Source of the DNA: Catenaria anguillulae PL171
Lineage: Eukaryota > Blastocladiomycota > Blastocladiomycetes > Blastocladiales > Catenariaceae
Direction of reading: 5' to 3'
Length of the DNA stretch: 64,000 nucleotides
Assembly: GCA_002102555.1 (NCBI GenBank)
Contig: MCFL01000072.1
Location: 58,348-122,347, forward strand
The notes beneath the pieces were generated by a model. That model did no database searches and had not been told where the DNA came from. It worked only from the letters and a program-made list of their open reading frames with translations. Position numbers and translations under genes: made by a program. Positions 10,805 to 23,016 of this stretch are shown piece by piece. Position 1 is the first letter of the stretch. The number at the start of each line of letters is the position of its first letter.

Positions 10805-12992
10805 ATGTCACAACTGCAACCACGCAGCGATGGGCGCATTTGCGTTTGCCGCGCACCGCACTTTGTCCCGCCAATAGGACTACAAACGGGGCTTATTCAA
10901 TGCATCAGCCATGCATCACCAAACTGTTACCAGTTTGTGCACCCAAATTGCGTTGACATTCGCCCAGACGACGTCCCTCGAATTGGTTCGCATTCGTGTG
11001 CCTCGACACTCGTTGTTGATCTAACGCCGGATCAATGGCTCTAACAGAGCGCTACACCTGTGCGGCATGCTCCGAATCCTCAATCCATTGCATGTGGGAC
11101 AAGAAAGGACAAGAGTTCAATCCCCGTCCACTGCGCAATCGCGCCCACGTATCTTACGCTCTCATGGAGTCAGCAGAGTCAAGCATGGGCGAGGAAAAAT
11201 GGACATCATTCCTTGAAAAGTGCCGACGAAAGGATTTGTTTTCACCACATCAACTCCAGGTTGTGCGGGGCTCCAAAGTGACAACTGAACGGTTGTGCTA
11301 TCAGTTTTCCGAACCATTTGTTGTCCTTGACCCGCCGGAAACGCTCGACATGCATCTGCCGCCAGAATTGACATGTGAAATGGTTGCTGAGTTGATTGGT
11401 TCGTCCTCGTGCCGCAGCACATTGCCTATTGCCTTTCGAGGTGTGCTCATCAAAACTCAGCATACCTACCAATCCAGGCTCTGACCGCCCGCTCTCTGTC
11501 ATCGACGTTGCAAGCCAAGGTGAGATTTCCATGACTTTGGGCGAATGGACGAAAGCATTGCAGTCTCAATACCGACCGCAAATCTTCAACCTCATTTCGC
11601 TCGAGTTTTCCGGTACACCACTTGCCCAACACGTCGTTCGGCCTCGTGCTGTTCGAGACGTGGACCTCGTTGATTTGCACTGGCCATTTCATCGGACCGT
11701 GAACCACGACATTCCTTGCGTCAAGCTATACTGTCTCATGTCCATGGCAAAAAGTTGGACAGATTTCCACATCGACATGGGCGGAACCAGCGTGTTCTAT
11801 CACATTGTCCGCGGATCCAAGACATTCTATTTCATTCGCCCAACGACAGCCAATCTGGCCATATACAACACTTGGATGAGCAGCGACACCGACGATGGGC
11901 TCATGCGACTTGTGGACGAGACGTGGGAAGTGCAAGCAACGGCCGGGCAAACGCTGTTTATTCCTTCGGGATGGATTCATGCTGTGTATGCGTAACTGAT
12001 ACCGAGCCGTGTACGAACCATCGCATTTGACGCTTTATGCTTTATTGTTGCACCCATGGCAGTTTCACTCCTTCCGACTCGCTGGTCATTGGTGGCAACT
12101 TTCTGCATGCGAGGGCGATAGATATCCAACTACAGATACACAGCATGGAGAAAAAATCGGGCGTGGGAGACAAGTTTCTCTTTGTACGGCGATACCAGGT
12201 TGTCTTTCCAATGACCATCCTTCTCCGTTGCTCAACACGGCCTTGCTGTTGTCGCAAATGTGTTTTGAATAGCCTTGCTTCACCGACGTGCAGTGGTATA
12301 CAGCGACACATTACGCATCTGTCCTTGAGTCTCGGCCCGATCGAATCGACATTCCGCTTGCCGAGCAGTTGTTACATCTTGCCGCATTCTTGTTTGACAA
12401 CAATTTCGCACGGACTGCTGTTGCGGGCGCATCATCTTCCAAGTCAGCAGTATCCGAGCTAATCAAGTGTGCCCCGCCCAGCGACCTGGCTCGAGATCCC
12501 TTTGTCGTGGTCACCATGCTCACGCTTGGTTCACTCAAGGTCCTGAATGCGTGGCAGCAGCAAGTGCCAGTGCAAATCAAAACAACAATTCAGCAGATTG
12601 TATCCATGTCAAGCCCTCAGCCTCGAGCATTCATCGGAACTGGAAGTCATTCAAATTCACCCTTGCCACCGCCGCCACCACCTGTTTCTAGCGCAAAGAA
12701 GCGCGCATACCCACAGTATTTGGGTCACGGCGAGGCATCACGGCCAGCCCCGTCTCCCCCACCGCAGGTTCTTGACGCTACAGCAAAGACCTCGGCGAAC
12801 CCGCGGGCGCAGCTTCCCGTGCAGGAAACGGCCCTGCGTTTGTTCCTTCACACACAATCCAACCTCGCTTCCCAAGGCGAGCGGCACTTGACACGGCCGG
12901 ACGCGCCGCCACATGTACACCCACCCGCTCAGGTCCGGCAGCTCGTCAAACGTGAAGCAGGTGAAGATGGATCAAACGATGCTTCTGCGTGA
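10805..12992 (+). CDS. PHD-JmjC histone lysine demethylase (KDM7/Jhd1 type)
   Basis: This is a 2-oxoglutarate/Fe(II) demethylase of the JHDM1/KDM7 class, acting on histone H3 in the nucleus. From the ATG at 10805 there is a PHD finger (DGRICVCRAP ... CYQFVHPNCVDI ... YTCAAC, ending near 11075). The JHDM1 linker follows (NLISLEFSGTPLAQHV) and then the JmjC core. The iron triad is visible as FHID (His, Asp) and GWIHAV (second His), with the 2-OG lysine in GSKTFYFI. LVIGGNFLHARAIDIQLQI closes the fold. Introns at 11399-11477 (phase 1) and 11986-12062 (phase 2) fit exactly; a third ends near 12290. One -1 slip lies near 11043. A Pro-rich tail ends at 12992. The PHD-before-JmjC order matches KDM7/PHF8 and yeast Jhd1, not KDM2. 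Confidence 0.87.
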
Positions 12993-14511
12993 TCCCACAC
13001 AAAGTGTATACGTTTTCATCCATGTGATGGTGGCTCAAACCACTGTATGTGCACAATGTTTCACAAGTCACTTTGACATCACGCACAATGTTCTGTCCAA
13101 TGTAATGACAAATATTACTTGCAAACGTGCGCTTCACCAGAATCACGATACTTCATCCTCCAATTCTCGATCAGGGTCGCTTTCGCGCGAAAAGAACAGA
13201 TTTGACGAATGTGTACTGGGCTGCCGGCAATCGCATTCATTATCTGGGATATTTACCTCACAGTCGCGAATCTTGCGGCCTGAACGTTGCAGCCGCTCGA
13301 CTTGGCCTTGAGAGTTGTCATTCAAATGCAAAATGGATGAACAACAACACGCCTTTCAATTTCAGATGTAAGGGTTAGATGTGGTGCGAACGGTTGGCCA
13401 TCACTTTGGAAGCTTTTCCATGAGCCGTTGGCGAAGGTAGCGTCCATTTACAAAACCCACACGGCGAGTGAGCTGGCAACCGGCTGACGAATCAAAAATG
13501 AACCAAAGGCACCTCGTGCGCTGCCTTTTGGGTGGCAAGGGAGCTTGTTTCTCTATACGCGCACATTGAGCAGGAGGTTGGCCCGGTCAGGAGGTTGATG
13601 GGAAGTCCTGAGACATAACAACAACAGATCCATTGATCTTTCTCATCCGTCCCTGTCAAGGTGCCCTTCCCTTTGTAATGGGGGCCGGGGTTGACGGCCC
13701 ACTCGAAAAGCAAAATCTACCTCACAAAGTGTTGTGGTGAATGTGCAGGAGTACTGTACGTAAGAGTTCTAAACTCCTGGCAGGAGCAACAGGTTCCGTC
13801 AGCGTCAACGGTGGAGTCGACTCAATCCTGTTGTCATGCCACAATCGATTCTTTGAATCGGTACAGACTTGCAGCAGGTAAACTTTTTCATTGATTTATG
13901 CGCAAGCCATGCGGACAAACCACCGAAGACGCGTTTTTGTTAGCTCGTGAACAAAAATGGACACGCCTGTTGCCCAAGCCATGGCTCATTTGGGCTGCTT
14001 GATTGTCATGTGGCCCTGCCGAACCGAGTTCCACCTGCGCAAGGCCATCACTTATTTGTTCTTCGGAGCTTTTGGAAGGGAGCGGATGCAAGGTGACCCA
14101 GCACATGTCATGAATACTTGCCGACTCTCTGTTGGAGGAAAGCCTACCGGCCATGACAGCGGGGTGCCGCGAACCCTTGACCGCTCCACTGAGCCAGTAA
14201 CGTTGTTCAAGCACCACTGGGCTGAGTTCCCACCCACCGATGATCCGGAAGTGCCCATTCCGGATCCGTTGCTGCCGACCAAATGCAGCTCGCGGCAGTT
14301 TGCCAAGCAAAGTGACTCTGTCGACATAAATACTCATGCATTCCCCTTCACCGAGCCGGCGGGTCAATCGTCAACCATTCACAATTTGTGTTTGCTCAAC
14401 ACTCTCAATTCCTGTCCCACCTTAAGTCACAACAATTTCTCTCAAGCCGTCGCTGCTTGCACATCCCACTTTTTGTCGATTCCGTTGAGAATCCATTCCC
14501 ACTTATAACTC
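12993..14511. other. Intergenic, 1.5 kb, nothing recognised
   Basis: Open frames on both strands (for example plus 13957-14508) have no recognisable motif and no codon pattern that favours one strand. The last 150 bases are the likely promoter and 5' leader of the nucleoside transporter. Confidence 0.45.
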
Positions 14512-14576
14512 GTACGTCCTGCCCGCTCTCCTTGCGCTCTCAACCTCTTCATCTCACCTGCTTCGCACCCCCTCAG
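14512..14576 (+). other. Predicted 5' UTR intron of the nucleoside transporter
   Basis: A strong donor (GTACGT) and a pyrimidine-rich tract ending CCCCCTCAG bound 65 bp, the usual intron size here. It lies 19 bp before the ATG at 14596. This is inference from splice signals only. Confidence 0.5.
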
Positions 14577-14595
14577 ACTACAACCCAGCTCCATC

Positions 14596-16376
14596 ATGAC
14601 CGCCGTCGAAGCGTCAAAAGACTTCAAGGAGCCGCCAAAGGCCGCCTCGGTTGCGGAGCAAACCCCGGACTCGACCTTGCAAAGGGTTGTCGACGCCGTC
14701 ATTTGCGTCGGTCTCATTGTGTGGCTCGTCTTTGCCTGGAAATTTGAGCCCTCGACCATTGCATTCCCGGCCTTTATTGTCATTTGCACCGTTCTCAAGA
14801 TTGCGACCAAGCGCATCTCCAACGACACCTTGTCCAAGCCCTTTGCCATGGTACTTGGCCCGATTGCCACCGCTATGGGCCGGTTCTCGGACAACTTCTG
14901 GGCCATCGTCTTCGCCATCATGACGCTCGCCATTTTTGTCGTCGGAATCATTGTCATGCCAGATAGTGAGCTCGGGACCAAGTTGGACCGTGTTCGCTCG
15001 CTCGCTGGCCTCGTTGTCATCACTCTGGTCATGTACGCCTTGAGTAACAATCGCGCCAAGGTCGAGTTCCGTCTTGTGGCCGTCGGAATGCTCGCGCAGG
15101 CAATTTTGGCGATTTTTGTCCTCAAGACAAGTATCGGGTCGCAAATCTTCTCTTTCATTGCCAAGATGGTGTCCAATTTCCTCGGTCTCGGTAAAAACTT
15201 CGGTCTCAAGTTCCTGTGGGCCGAGGCCGCCTTGTTGAACGTGCGTAGTGCCACCACACTGGCGCGATCTGGCCCAATTGTCCTAGCAGCTCACAGTGTT
15301 CTTTCGTTGACCCATTTAGAACTTCATCACCAACGTGCTGCCCGCCATTGTCTTCTTTGCCGCCTTCATCCAAGTCGTGTACTACCTTGGGGCGATGCAG
15401 TGGCTCGTCATCAAGTTTGCCTGGGTCATGGTCCGCTTGATGGGTACATCTGGCTCGGAATCTGTTGTCGCTGCCGCTTCGCCATTCGTCGGCCAAGGTG
15501 AGTCTGCCCTTATGGTTTTGCCGTTCCTCGAGTTCATGACCATGTCCGAGATCCACACTGTCATGGCTGCCGGTTTCTCGACCATCTCGGGATCCGTGCT
15601 CTTCGCCTTTTTGAGTATGGGCGTGGACGGACGTGCGCTCATCACGTGCTGTATCATGTCGGTTCCCTGCTCGCTCGCCCTTTCCAAGCTCCGCTGGCCC
15701 GAAACCGAGCCGTCATTGACGCGTGGTGACGTCTCGATTCCCGACAATGGCGAACACAAGGAGGTCAATGTGCTTCACGCTGCCGCCAACGGTGCCGCCC
15801 AGGGTATGACTCTTGCGGGTCTCATTACTGGCTCGCTCTTGTCCATCATTGCGCTCTTCAACCTTTGCGACATCATCTTTACCGAGTTCTTCCGTTACCT
15901 CAACCCGGCCAAGCCCATTTCGATCAACTTGGTCCTCGGCTACGTGTTTTGGCCCGTTGCCTGGTTGCTCGGCGTCCCGTTGCAGGATTGCGAGAAGGTC
16001 GGTCGCCTCTTGGGTATGAAGATGGTGATTAACGAGTTCGCTGCTTACGACGAGCTTTCATTCCTCATGGGTAAGAACGCGCAACGCAAGGCTGAGCGCG
16101 ACCTGACTGCTCGTGGTGAGCTTCTCGCGACCTACGCCCTCTGCGGCTTTGCCAACATTGGTTCCGTCGGTATTCAAATCGGGTGTCTCGGTGCCATGGC
16201 TCCAAGTCGTCGCGGTGACATTGCTCGTATTGCCGTTCCAGCCATGTTGGTTGGCATGATGTGCACACTGTGTATGTCCATGTCTCGCGTCTATCGTCCC
16301 TCATTCCTCCGGTTCTACTTCGCTAACTCTTCGTTGTTGTTTAGGCTCGGCTTGCATCGCTGGTATCCTTCTGTAA
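14596..16376 (+). CDS. Concentrative nucleoside transporter (CNT/SLC28)
   Basis: This is a Na+- or H+-driven nucleoside uptake carrier of the plasma membrane. After a short polar N terminus come paired membrane helices (VVDAVICVGLIVWLVFAW and others). Later come the CNT core segments GTSGSESVVAAASPFVGQGE (substrate/ion HP1-TM4 region) and SACIAGILL at the end. The family signature G-x-K-x3-NEF-x-AY is present as GMKMVINEFAAYDEL. Exons 14596-15240, 15320-16271 and 16345-16376 join in phase with introns of 79 and 73 bp. The second intron leaves only a 32-bp last exon. The product is about 542 aa, within the family's range once the shorter N-terminal domain is allowed for. No frame breaks are seen. 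Confidence 0.92.
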
Positions 16377-17221
16377 GCTCGTTATTGACACGACTGGAGG
16401 TCGTTCATCATGTGTTCTTGACGTCTCTAGTTTTTTGTCCACTTTTCCCAATCCTTCTTTCAACTAGTGTACATGTCGCTATTTCCACACTTTCTACTGA
16501 TTTTTTTTGCTGTATCTGTCCACTTGCTTTCTTTTTTGATCCCATTGCGTGTCTTGCACCATCCAGTTTTGGATGGCCAATAGATATGTTTGCGTGTTTT
16601 CTGTAATGTCTTTGCCGCCCGACCCGACATGCTCAATGAGCTGCTTCTCGCTGGCAATCGTCCTTCCCAGTGTTTTTCCCACTGAAATGCATTTTGGTGA
16701 CTTAGGGGATGCTAATCTTGAAAAAATCCGCTAGCGAGCACCGGGATGATGCCGGATGCAATATTCATACATGCATGCCAAAGTCGAAGGAGACCACAGG
16801 ACAGAGACAACGCGTCTTGTGGTGCGAACGTCAGCTGGACACCTCAGAAACCATACACGGGTTTCAAGGAATTGAAGTGGAATGGGCGCAAATCGCATGC
16901 TCAGGAGGGTTGGATGTGTAGGATTCGTGCGAGACCCCATATGTCGAATGTTTGTTCCGGCTGTCGAACTTGGTCGGAGAAAACCTTGAAGAGCCAGTCT
17001 CCCACGCATCTGGTGCACGTGGCATCCCGTGGTGCTCATGGCTGCTCATGCCAGTTTCACAATAGTCTCGGAACCTTGAGCAATTGAAGGCATCTACCGC
17101 ATTGGCACAAGTAGAACGCTCCCGCCCCTTTCAACTTTGCCTTGGCTGCGTCCATCTCGATACCTGACGTCGATCAACAGCCACCGAAGCCTCGCTGGCG
17201 CAATCACGCAGAACGTGTAGC
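16377..17221. other. Intergenic, nothing recognised
   Basis: 845 bp between two same-strand transporter genes. No open frame here carries a recognisable motif; the last part should hold the promoter of the SLC12-like gene. Confidence 0.5.
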
Positions 17222-20200
17222 ATGTCTTCCTTTGCTACCGGGACCTCGGCCTCAGCATCGGCCCATTCCGAGCGCCAGCCGCTCCTGGCTGCGCCTGCTG
17301 CGGATTCCTCTCTCGCCGCCTCCCCTCCCAACTCGTCCCGCTCTCGGTCCCGCGCGGCAACCTACGGAACCTCTGCGTCGGCCACTCCCTCGAACAATGC
17401 CAGTGCCGCCGGCGCTACCGGTGTGGCCGCCCCGCCCGCTCCAAACCAGTTGCCCCACAAGAAACTCGACACGACCGCCGGCGTGTTCTTGCCCGTCTTT
17501 CTTTCCATTTGGGGCCTACTTTTCTTTATTCGGTATCCATTCCTCGTCGGACACGCTGGCGTGCTTGGCCTGCTCGCCATGCTGGCTATCGGATACGCCA
17601 TCACCACGCTCACGGCACTCTCCGTTTCGGCCATCTCCACAAACGGGCGCGTCAGGGCAGGCGGGCCGTACTTCATGATCTCACGGTGTCTTGGCCCAGA
17701 GTTTGGCGGTGCCATTGGCATTGTGTTTTACATTGGTGGCGTCTTGGGCAACGGTATGAGCGCAGTTGGTTTCGTGGAACCGCTTCTGGATTCGTTCCCT
17801 GGCATTTTACCATCCTCGCCCGTATGTCCAGATCATTGTCTTCCCATCAATTTGGGTGCCCTTGCTCACTGTTCCGCCATGTTTATATGCTGCAGGGATA
17901 CACGGCAATGTACGCCGCATCGCTTCTGGCAGTCGCCACCCTTCTCAGTTTCATGGGCTCTTCTGTCTTTGCGCGACTCAACTACATTCTCTTTTTCTTG
18001 CTCAACATGTCCACCTTCTCTGCTCTCCTCTCGCTCCTCTTTGGTACCCATGGCCTCAAACCGTCATGGTCCACCTTTCTCCAAAACTTGTACCCAGCAT
18101 TCCAACCGCCCGCATTTTCTGCACAAACTCTCTTTGGCATCCTCTTTCCTGCGTGCTCTGGTATTCTCGCGGGCGCATCCATGTCAGGAGAACTCAAGGA
18201 CCCGAGCCGATCGATCCCAAAGGGAACCTTGTACGGTATCCTCGTGACGCTGTCCTTATACATTCTCTCGCTGCTCGTCATGGCTTGCACGATTCCTCGC
18301 GACCTACTCGTGACCGACCTGGGCATCCTGCACACACTCTCTGCCGTCCCATCTCTGTACATCACCGGTCTTTTTGCTGCCTCCTTCTACGGCGTGTTCG
18401 GCGGCATTCTCGGCACGTCTCAACTGCTACGTGCCATTTTACACGACCAACTGTTTCCCTTTCTGCCTCGCCGCATATCCATGCCGCTGGCCATCGGGAT
18501 CACCTGGACACTTACACAACTCGCTATGCTGGTCGCAAGCGATATCAACACCATCGCTCCTTTTTACTCGCAAACCAACCTCATGTGCTACGCCATTCTC
18601 AACCTGGCCTGCCTTCTCTTGCGACTTGCAGGCGCACCAAACTTTCGCCCACGCTTTCGGTACTTTGGGCGCGTGACTGCCTCCCTCGGCATGGCATTTG
18701 CGCTTGCAGCCATGTTCATCGTTGATGTGACGTACGCGGCTGCTTGCATTCTCGTCTCTGCGTCTTTGTTTGCCTCCGTGCACTATTTCGGCGAACCAAA
18801 AGCCTGGGGCGACGTGGGCCAGGCGCTCATGTATCACCAAGTACGCCGTCTGCTGCTCAAACTCGACAGGCAACCCGCAGGTCCACGCCTCACGTCGTCC
18901 GCATCGCGCTCATCGCAACTCGCCTCGCTCAAGCTCTGGCGCCCGCAAATCCTGCTCGTCCCGCCTCCTACCACGACCGACCCGCTCATGTTCAAAAACA
19001 CGATTCTTTTTGCAAACGACATGAAAAAGGGCTCCTTGTTCATGCTCGGCAAACTGATTGCTGCTCCCTCGCTGCGCGCTGCTGGGCCCGACAATGTCAA
19101 GCACGTGTACCGCGACTGGTGCACCAAAATCGTTGACCAGCTCTCCGTGAAGGCATTTGTCCATGTGGCCGTTGACTCGGACGCGCGCCGTGGAGTGGTG
19201 AGCATGGTCATGGGCGCCGGCATTGGGGCAATGAAGCCCAACATTGTCATGGTGCCGTACCCGAGCGAGCAAGCCGTGGGCGGCGGTTGGGAACCGGTAA
19301 CCTTTTTGGGCATTGTCGAGGATACACTTGCACTGGACAAAGCCGTGGCAGTGACGAGGAACTTTGCTAGGGCCGAGGGCGGCGCCGGTGCAGGGTTTGC
19401 GAGGATCGATGTGTGGCCGCTTTGCTTGTCACTGGCCGTACGCGCTGGACGTGGAGCCGACCAGGGCCAAGGTGGGAAGAAGAAGCGCGGCAAGTTGTTA
19501 CGCAGACGTGCATCGGCCGTGTTTGGATTTCCATCATCCACCACCCCATCGTCCTCGTCGGCCGCTTCGTCCTCAGCCACCGACGCGCCGACGTCTTATG
19601 TCGACGACGTGGCCACCTTCACGCTCCTGCTCCAACTCAGCTTTATCCTGTCACGCACCGACCGCTGGCGCCACGCGCGTATCCGACTGTTCCTCGTCGT
19701 CGAGTCGCGCGCACACCGGTCGGCCGAGCGCCGCAACGTCCTCAAGGTTCTGACGGACTTGCGTATGGCCGATGTGATCGAGGTGGTTGTTGTTTGCCTT
19801 GAAGACGAGCGTGCCGCAGGCGTGATGCCCGCGGCGGCGGCGGGGGCTCCCGAAACGGCCCTGTCGCCGATTCCCGCGTCCGACGACTTGGAACCCGTGG
19901 TTGAGGATGCAGCGGGCGAGGACGGCGCCGACCTGGATGAGGTGGCCGCTGCCAATCTCGAGCGCGCACGTTTCAAGGCGCCTCGGCGCTTGTTTTCGCC
20001 GACGGCCGACACGCCCACCAACGGGTCGCCTGCGCCGGCGGCCGCCGCAAGTGCTGGCGACGGCGACGACTCTGTGCTGGCACAAGTCGCGGCCATCCAC
20101 CGGGTCGTGTGCAAGTACTCTGGCAGTGGACTTGCCGGCGATCAAAGAGGCGCGGATGTGGTCTTGACGACATTGCCCGTGTCGCCGACGGGGGAACACG

Positions 20201-20364
20201 AACCAGATGCCGTGGTTGCGGGCGAATATTTGGGCGTCTTGGACAAGTTAACGAGCGAGTGGCCACCAACAGTCATGGTGGCGGCGAGTCGGGGCCAGTT
20301 TTCCGTTACGACAGAGTTGCAAATTGTGTATTGCGTTGAACTCATTCATCGTGTATCTACATAG
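17222..20364 (+). CDS. Cation-chloride cotransporter-like protein (SLC12; VHC1/SLC12A9 type)
   Basis: This is an APC-superfamily cotransporter predicted to move K+ or Na+ with Cl-, on the vacuole or plasma membrane. Exon 1 (17222-17821) encodes a Ser/Ala-rich cytosolic N terminus, then LDTTAGVFLPVFLSIWGLLF and the broken-helix motif AGGPYFMISRCLGPEFGGAI. A 74-bp phase 0 intron (17822-17895) leads to exon 2, which supplies the remaining helices, GASMSGELKDPSRSIPKGTL (a family hallmark) and a long cytosolic C domain starting LWRPQILLVPP. The total is about 1022 aa. The C domain carries an Ala/Pro-rich insertion (about residues 720-860), as in fungal VHC1-like members. No frame break is seen. 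VHC1 versus SLC12A8/A9 assignment is from memory. Confidence 0.85.
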
Positions 20365-20523
20365 CGTCTTATGAATTGTAACGGCATTCAGGAATGCACA
20401 AGACATGTGACGATAAAAGTAAAATGTATTGTGAATTCTACTGCGAGGAAAGAGTACACACAGGGACAAAATATCACGCTCACGCAATTGAAACAGTAAG
20501 ATAGTAGACAAAAACAAACAGGA

Positions 20524-21684
20524 TCAGTCACTCCTTGCGGCGGCCTCAGCGGTAGCAGCTTGCTTGCCACTAACGACGTCGGTAGTTGATGACGACGACG
20601 TCGCGCCATATCCAGAGGCACCGACGAGCGTTGACTCCTCGTCCTTCTTGTCCTCTTCACCAACCTGCGCGCCTGCTTGATCCGCCATGAAAACGTCCTT
20701 CCACCCCTTGGGATCGAAATTGAACACAAACAGACCGACGACCATCAACATGAACCCACCAAAGTACCACGCCGTGATGGAGCTCGACTTCATGATAACA
20801 ACCGTGCCCAAGAGCACAAAGAACCCACTTGTAAGCAAACTGACGTTGAACAAGGTGGCACTTGCCATGCGGAAAAAGTAGGGGCCCACCGAGTAGAGCG
20901 TAAACATGGCCACCAAAAAGCCAATCAAGTTGCCGGCAAAGCTCGGGACCACGTCGCTCGACATGCCCACCAGATCCGAAATCTCTTGCCGCTCAAAGAT
21001 GGACATGTGCACACACGACACGAGTGTTCCAAAGAAACCGACAAACAAGCACAGCTCGTTGGGACCACCCAGGCGCTTGACTGCCCACTCTTGCGTCGTG
21101 TTGGCGAGCGCAAACCCCAAGCCGGAAATGAGGCCCAAAAAGTTGCCCAAGGCGACCGTCGACGAGTCCGTGACATCGGTGCTGAGGCGTGACGTGGCCG
21201 TGAGATCTTGCCAGACAATGATGGCCAGGCCGCCAATGGCGATAAGCAATGCGGCGAGGTGCAGGGCAGAGTAGCGTGCGCGGAACACAACCATGGAAAT
21301 GAGCACCGTGAACGGCGTCGACGACTGGTTGAGCAAAAACGCAGACAACGGCGACGTGTACGCAAATGCCTTGGTCACAGCATAGTTGGCGTAGAAGTCA
21401 AACACGCCAAACGCAAGGTAAATGTGCCAGACGTTGCGCCAGTTGGCCACGGACCAGTTGGGGTCATTGTTCTTACGCTTGACGACGTGGAGCACACCAA
21501 AGACGAGGAACAGCAGCAAGTAGTGCAGGGCGAGCTGCGTGAAGGACAAGTAGAAGCCCGTCGGCGTCGAGGCGTTGGCGGCCAAGTTGAGCCCAGAGTT
21601 GAAGAGCTGCGACGAGGCGACCAGCAGCGAGAGCAGTTGGCCAAAGCCCACGATCACGGCGGCGTGCTTGATGTTGATTGGCAT
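20524..21684 (-). CDS. SLC35F1/F2-like drug/metabolite-superfamily transporter
   Basis: This is a ten-helix DMT-superfamily membrane protein. Recognisable SLC35F1/F2/F6-type segments are NYAVTKAFAYTSPLSAFLLN, LLIAIGGLAIIVWQDL, ANTTQEWAVKRLGG and GFFGTLVSCVHMSIFE. The C-terminal tail is hydrophilic and rich in Ser/Thr/Ala. I chose the ATG at 21684 (MPINIKHAAVIVGFGQ) because it opens the first helix; an in-frame ATG at 21729 would add 15 basic residues. The stop is at 20524-20526. The gene is intronless and converges on the SLC12-like gene with about 160 bp between stops. The substrate is unknown for most members. Confidence 0.82.
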   Translation of the reverse strand: MPINIKHAAVIVGFGQLLSLLVASSQLFNSGLNLAANASTPTGFYLSFTQLALHYLLLFLVFGVLHVVKRKNNDPNWSVANWRNVWHIYLAFGVFDFYANYAVTKAFAYTSPLSAFLLNQSSTPFTVLISMVVFRARYSALHLAALLIAIGGLAIIVWQDLTATSRLSTDVTDSSTVALGNFLGLISGLGFALANTTQEWAVKRLGGPNELCLFVGFFGTLVSCVHMSIFERQEISDLVGMSSDVVPSFAGNLIGFLVAMFTLYSVGPYFFRMASATLFNVSLLTSGFFVLLGTVVIMKSSSITAWYFGGFMLMVVGLFVFNFDPKGWKDVFMADQAGAQVGEEDKKDEESTLVGASGYGATSSSSTTDVVSGKQAATAEAAARSD

Positions 21685-21729
21685 GGCTTTTCTTTTTTTT
21701 GGCGGGGGCCGAACCGTGCATGCATGCAT

Positions 21730-23016
21730 GGGAGCGATGATCCACTATCAACTTCAGCTCGGAAAAATGTGCTCAGAGCCCAGTGCATCTGTTTTTAGGA
21801 TCACATAACGCCACAACGTGACCCGTTACCAGGCAGCGGATCCAGGCGGAACGTCATGGTCGTGGGTGCTTTGCACTTTTCCCGGCCGTCACCGTACGCT
21901 GGCTTGGCCAATGGCGGCCGAACTGGACTCGAACTCCGAGCGTCTGTCGGAGCGGCACCATTTAAGGGCAGCTTGGTAGCACATGCCATGTCAAAACCAT
22001 GTGTATACGCGCACATGGAGAAGACGCCTGGCCAGCTCTCGAGACTTGAACAGTTGTTTTGGTCAGTGCCACTCGAAAAAGTATGAGCAGTAGGAAGCAG
22101 ATGAGTTGCAGGCTTTGCCAGTGGTGAATGAAAATGAAAACAGTGTGAATCCGTCGTTTATTGTTGGTAGGGGCCATGTGACAAACGCCGGGTTTGTGCC
22201 GCCCGCAATGTCAAATGCCAACAACATTTTCGAAACCGGAAATCCGTGTGCGAATGAATGTGCGGAATCCCCTCTGCCACAATTGCGGCCAACGCATGGA
22301 CTGAATCGCGAGCTGAACATGTTTTAGGTGTTTTGGGTTGCCGACGGATAGGTGCCCGATCTCGAGCCATGTCAAATCAGGGCGATAGCGGACGGTTTGG
22401 GAGTCAGAGAGGTATCCAGACAGATAAATATTGATGCACCCCCGGCTGTTCACAAGGAGCTGACAAGTTGCTGGCAAGTTGCTGGCAAGTCGCGTCGATG
22501 CGACTCGCTGGCGAGAAAAAGTAAATACGAAGCGGCGATTGCGAGTTGCTTCAGGCGGAACGTCAACGACTTGGTGGGCAACTCGCTGGCGACTTGCTTT
22601 CGGGAACGCATGAGAGTCACCCTGGCATTCAAATAACTCTCCTCACAACTCGCAGATGACTCGTGAGCGACTCATATGCGACTCGCGGTCATGATTTATG
22701 GTCGAAAAAAAACCCATGCAGCACCCCCAACTGTTCAAAGCTGCTGTTGAGCCTGTTGATCATTTGTGTGCATGCATGAGTGGCATTCGGACTTGCCACA
22801 TATATTCGTTCATATCTGTACATTCATTGGCGCTACAAGAAAAAAAAAAACGATGGAGGTTAGAATATCATACTAATGCTCGGCCGTCACATTCTTTCAC
22901 GGTCCAGCTTCGATGCCAACGCAAAACCAAGAAGTGCAGCTTTAAACCTTGGTGCAGCCGTCAATTTGCCTGACCGATGTGGATGCTTGCGAGCTGGATT
23001 GTGGTTGCCGAGGTCG
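21730..23016. other. Intergenic, 1.3 kb
   Basis: No recognised gene. Contains the short repeat cluster noted separately at 22455-22690. Confidence 0.45.
22455..22690. repeat. Cluster of short GCGACTCGC / CTGGCAAGTTG repeats
   Basis: CTGGCAAGTTG occurs nearly three times in tandem at about 22460-22491. Variants of GCGACTCGC, GCGACTTGC and GAGCGACTC then recur about six times to 22690. There is no coding sequence. The cluster could be a binding-site array or a decayed minisatellite. Confidence 0.55.

Noticed and set aside
13957-14508. 183-aa plus-strand open frame before the nucleoside transporter
   Set aside because: No conserved motif or codon bias; an equally long frame lies on the other strand.
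21880-21990. tRNA-like T-arm (GGAGTTCGAGTCC on the minus strand)
   Set aside because: The five bases on each side of the TTCGAGT loop do not pair and no acceptor, D or anticodon arm could be folded around it.
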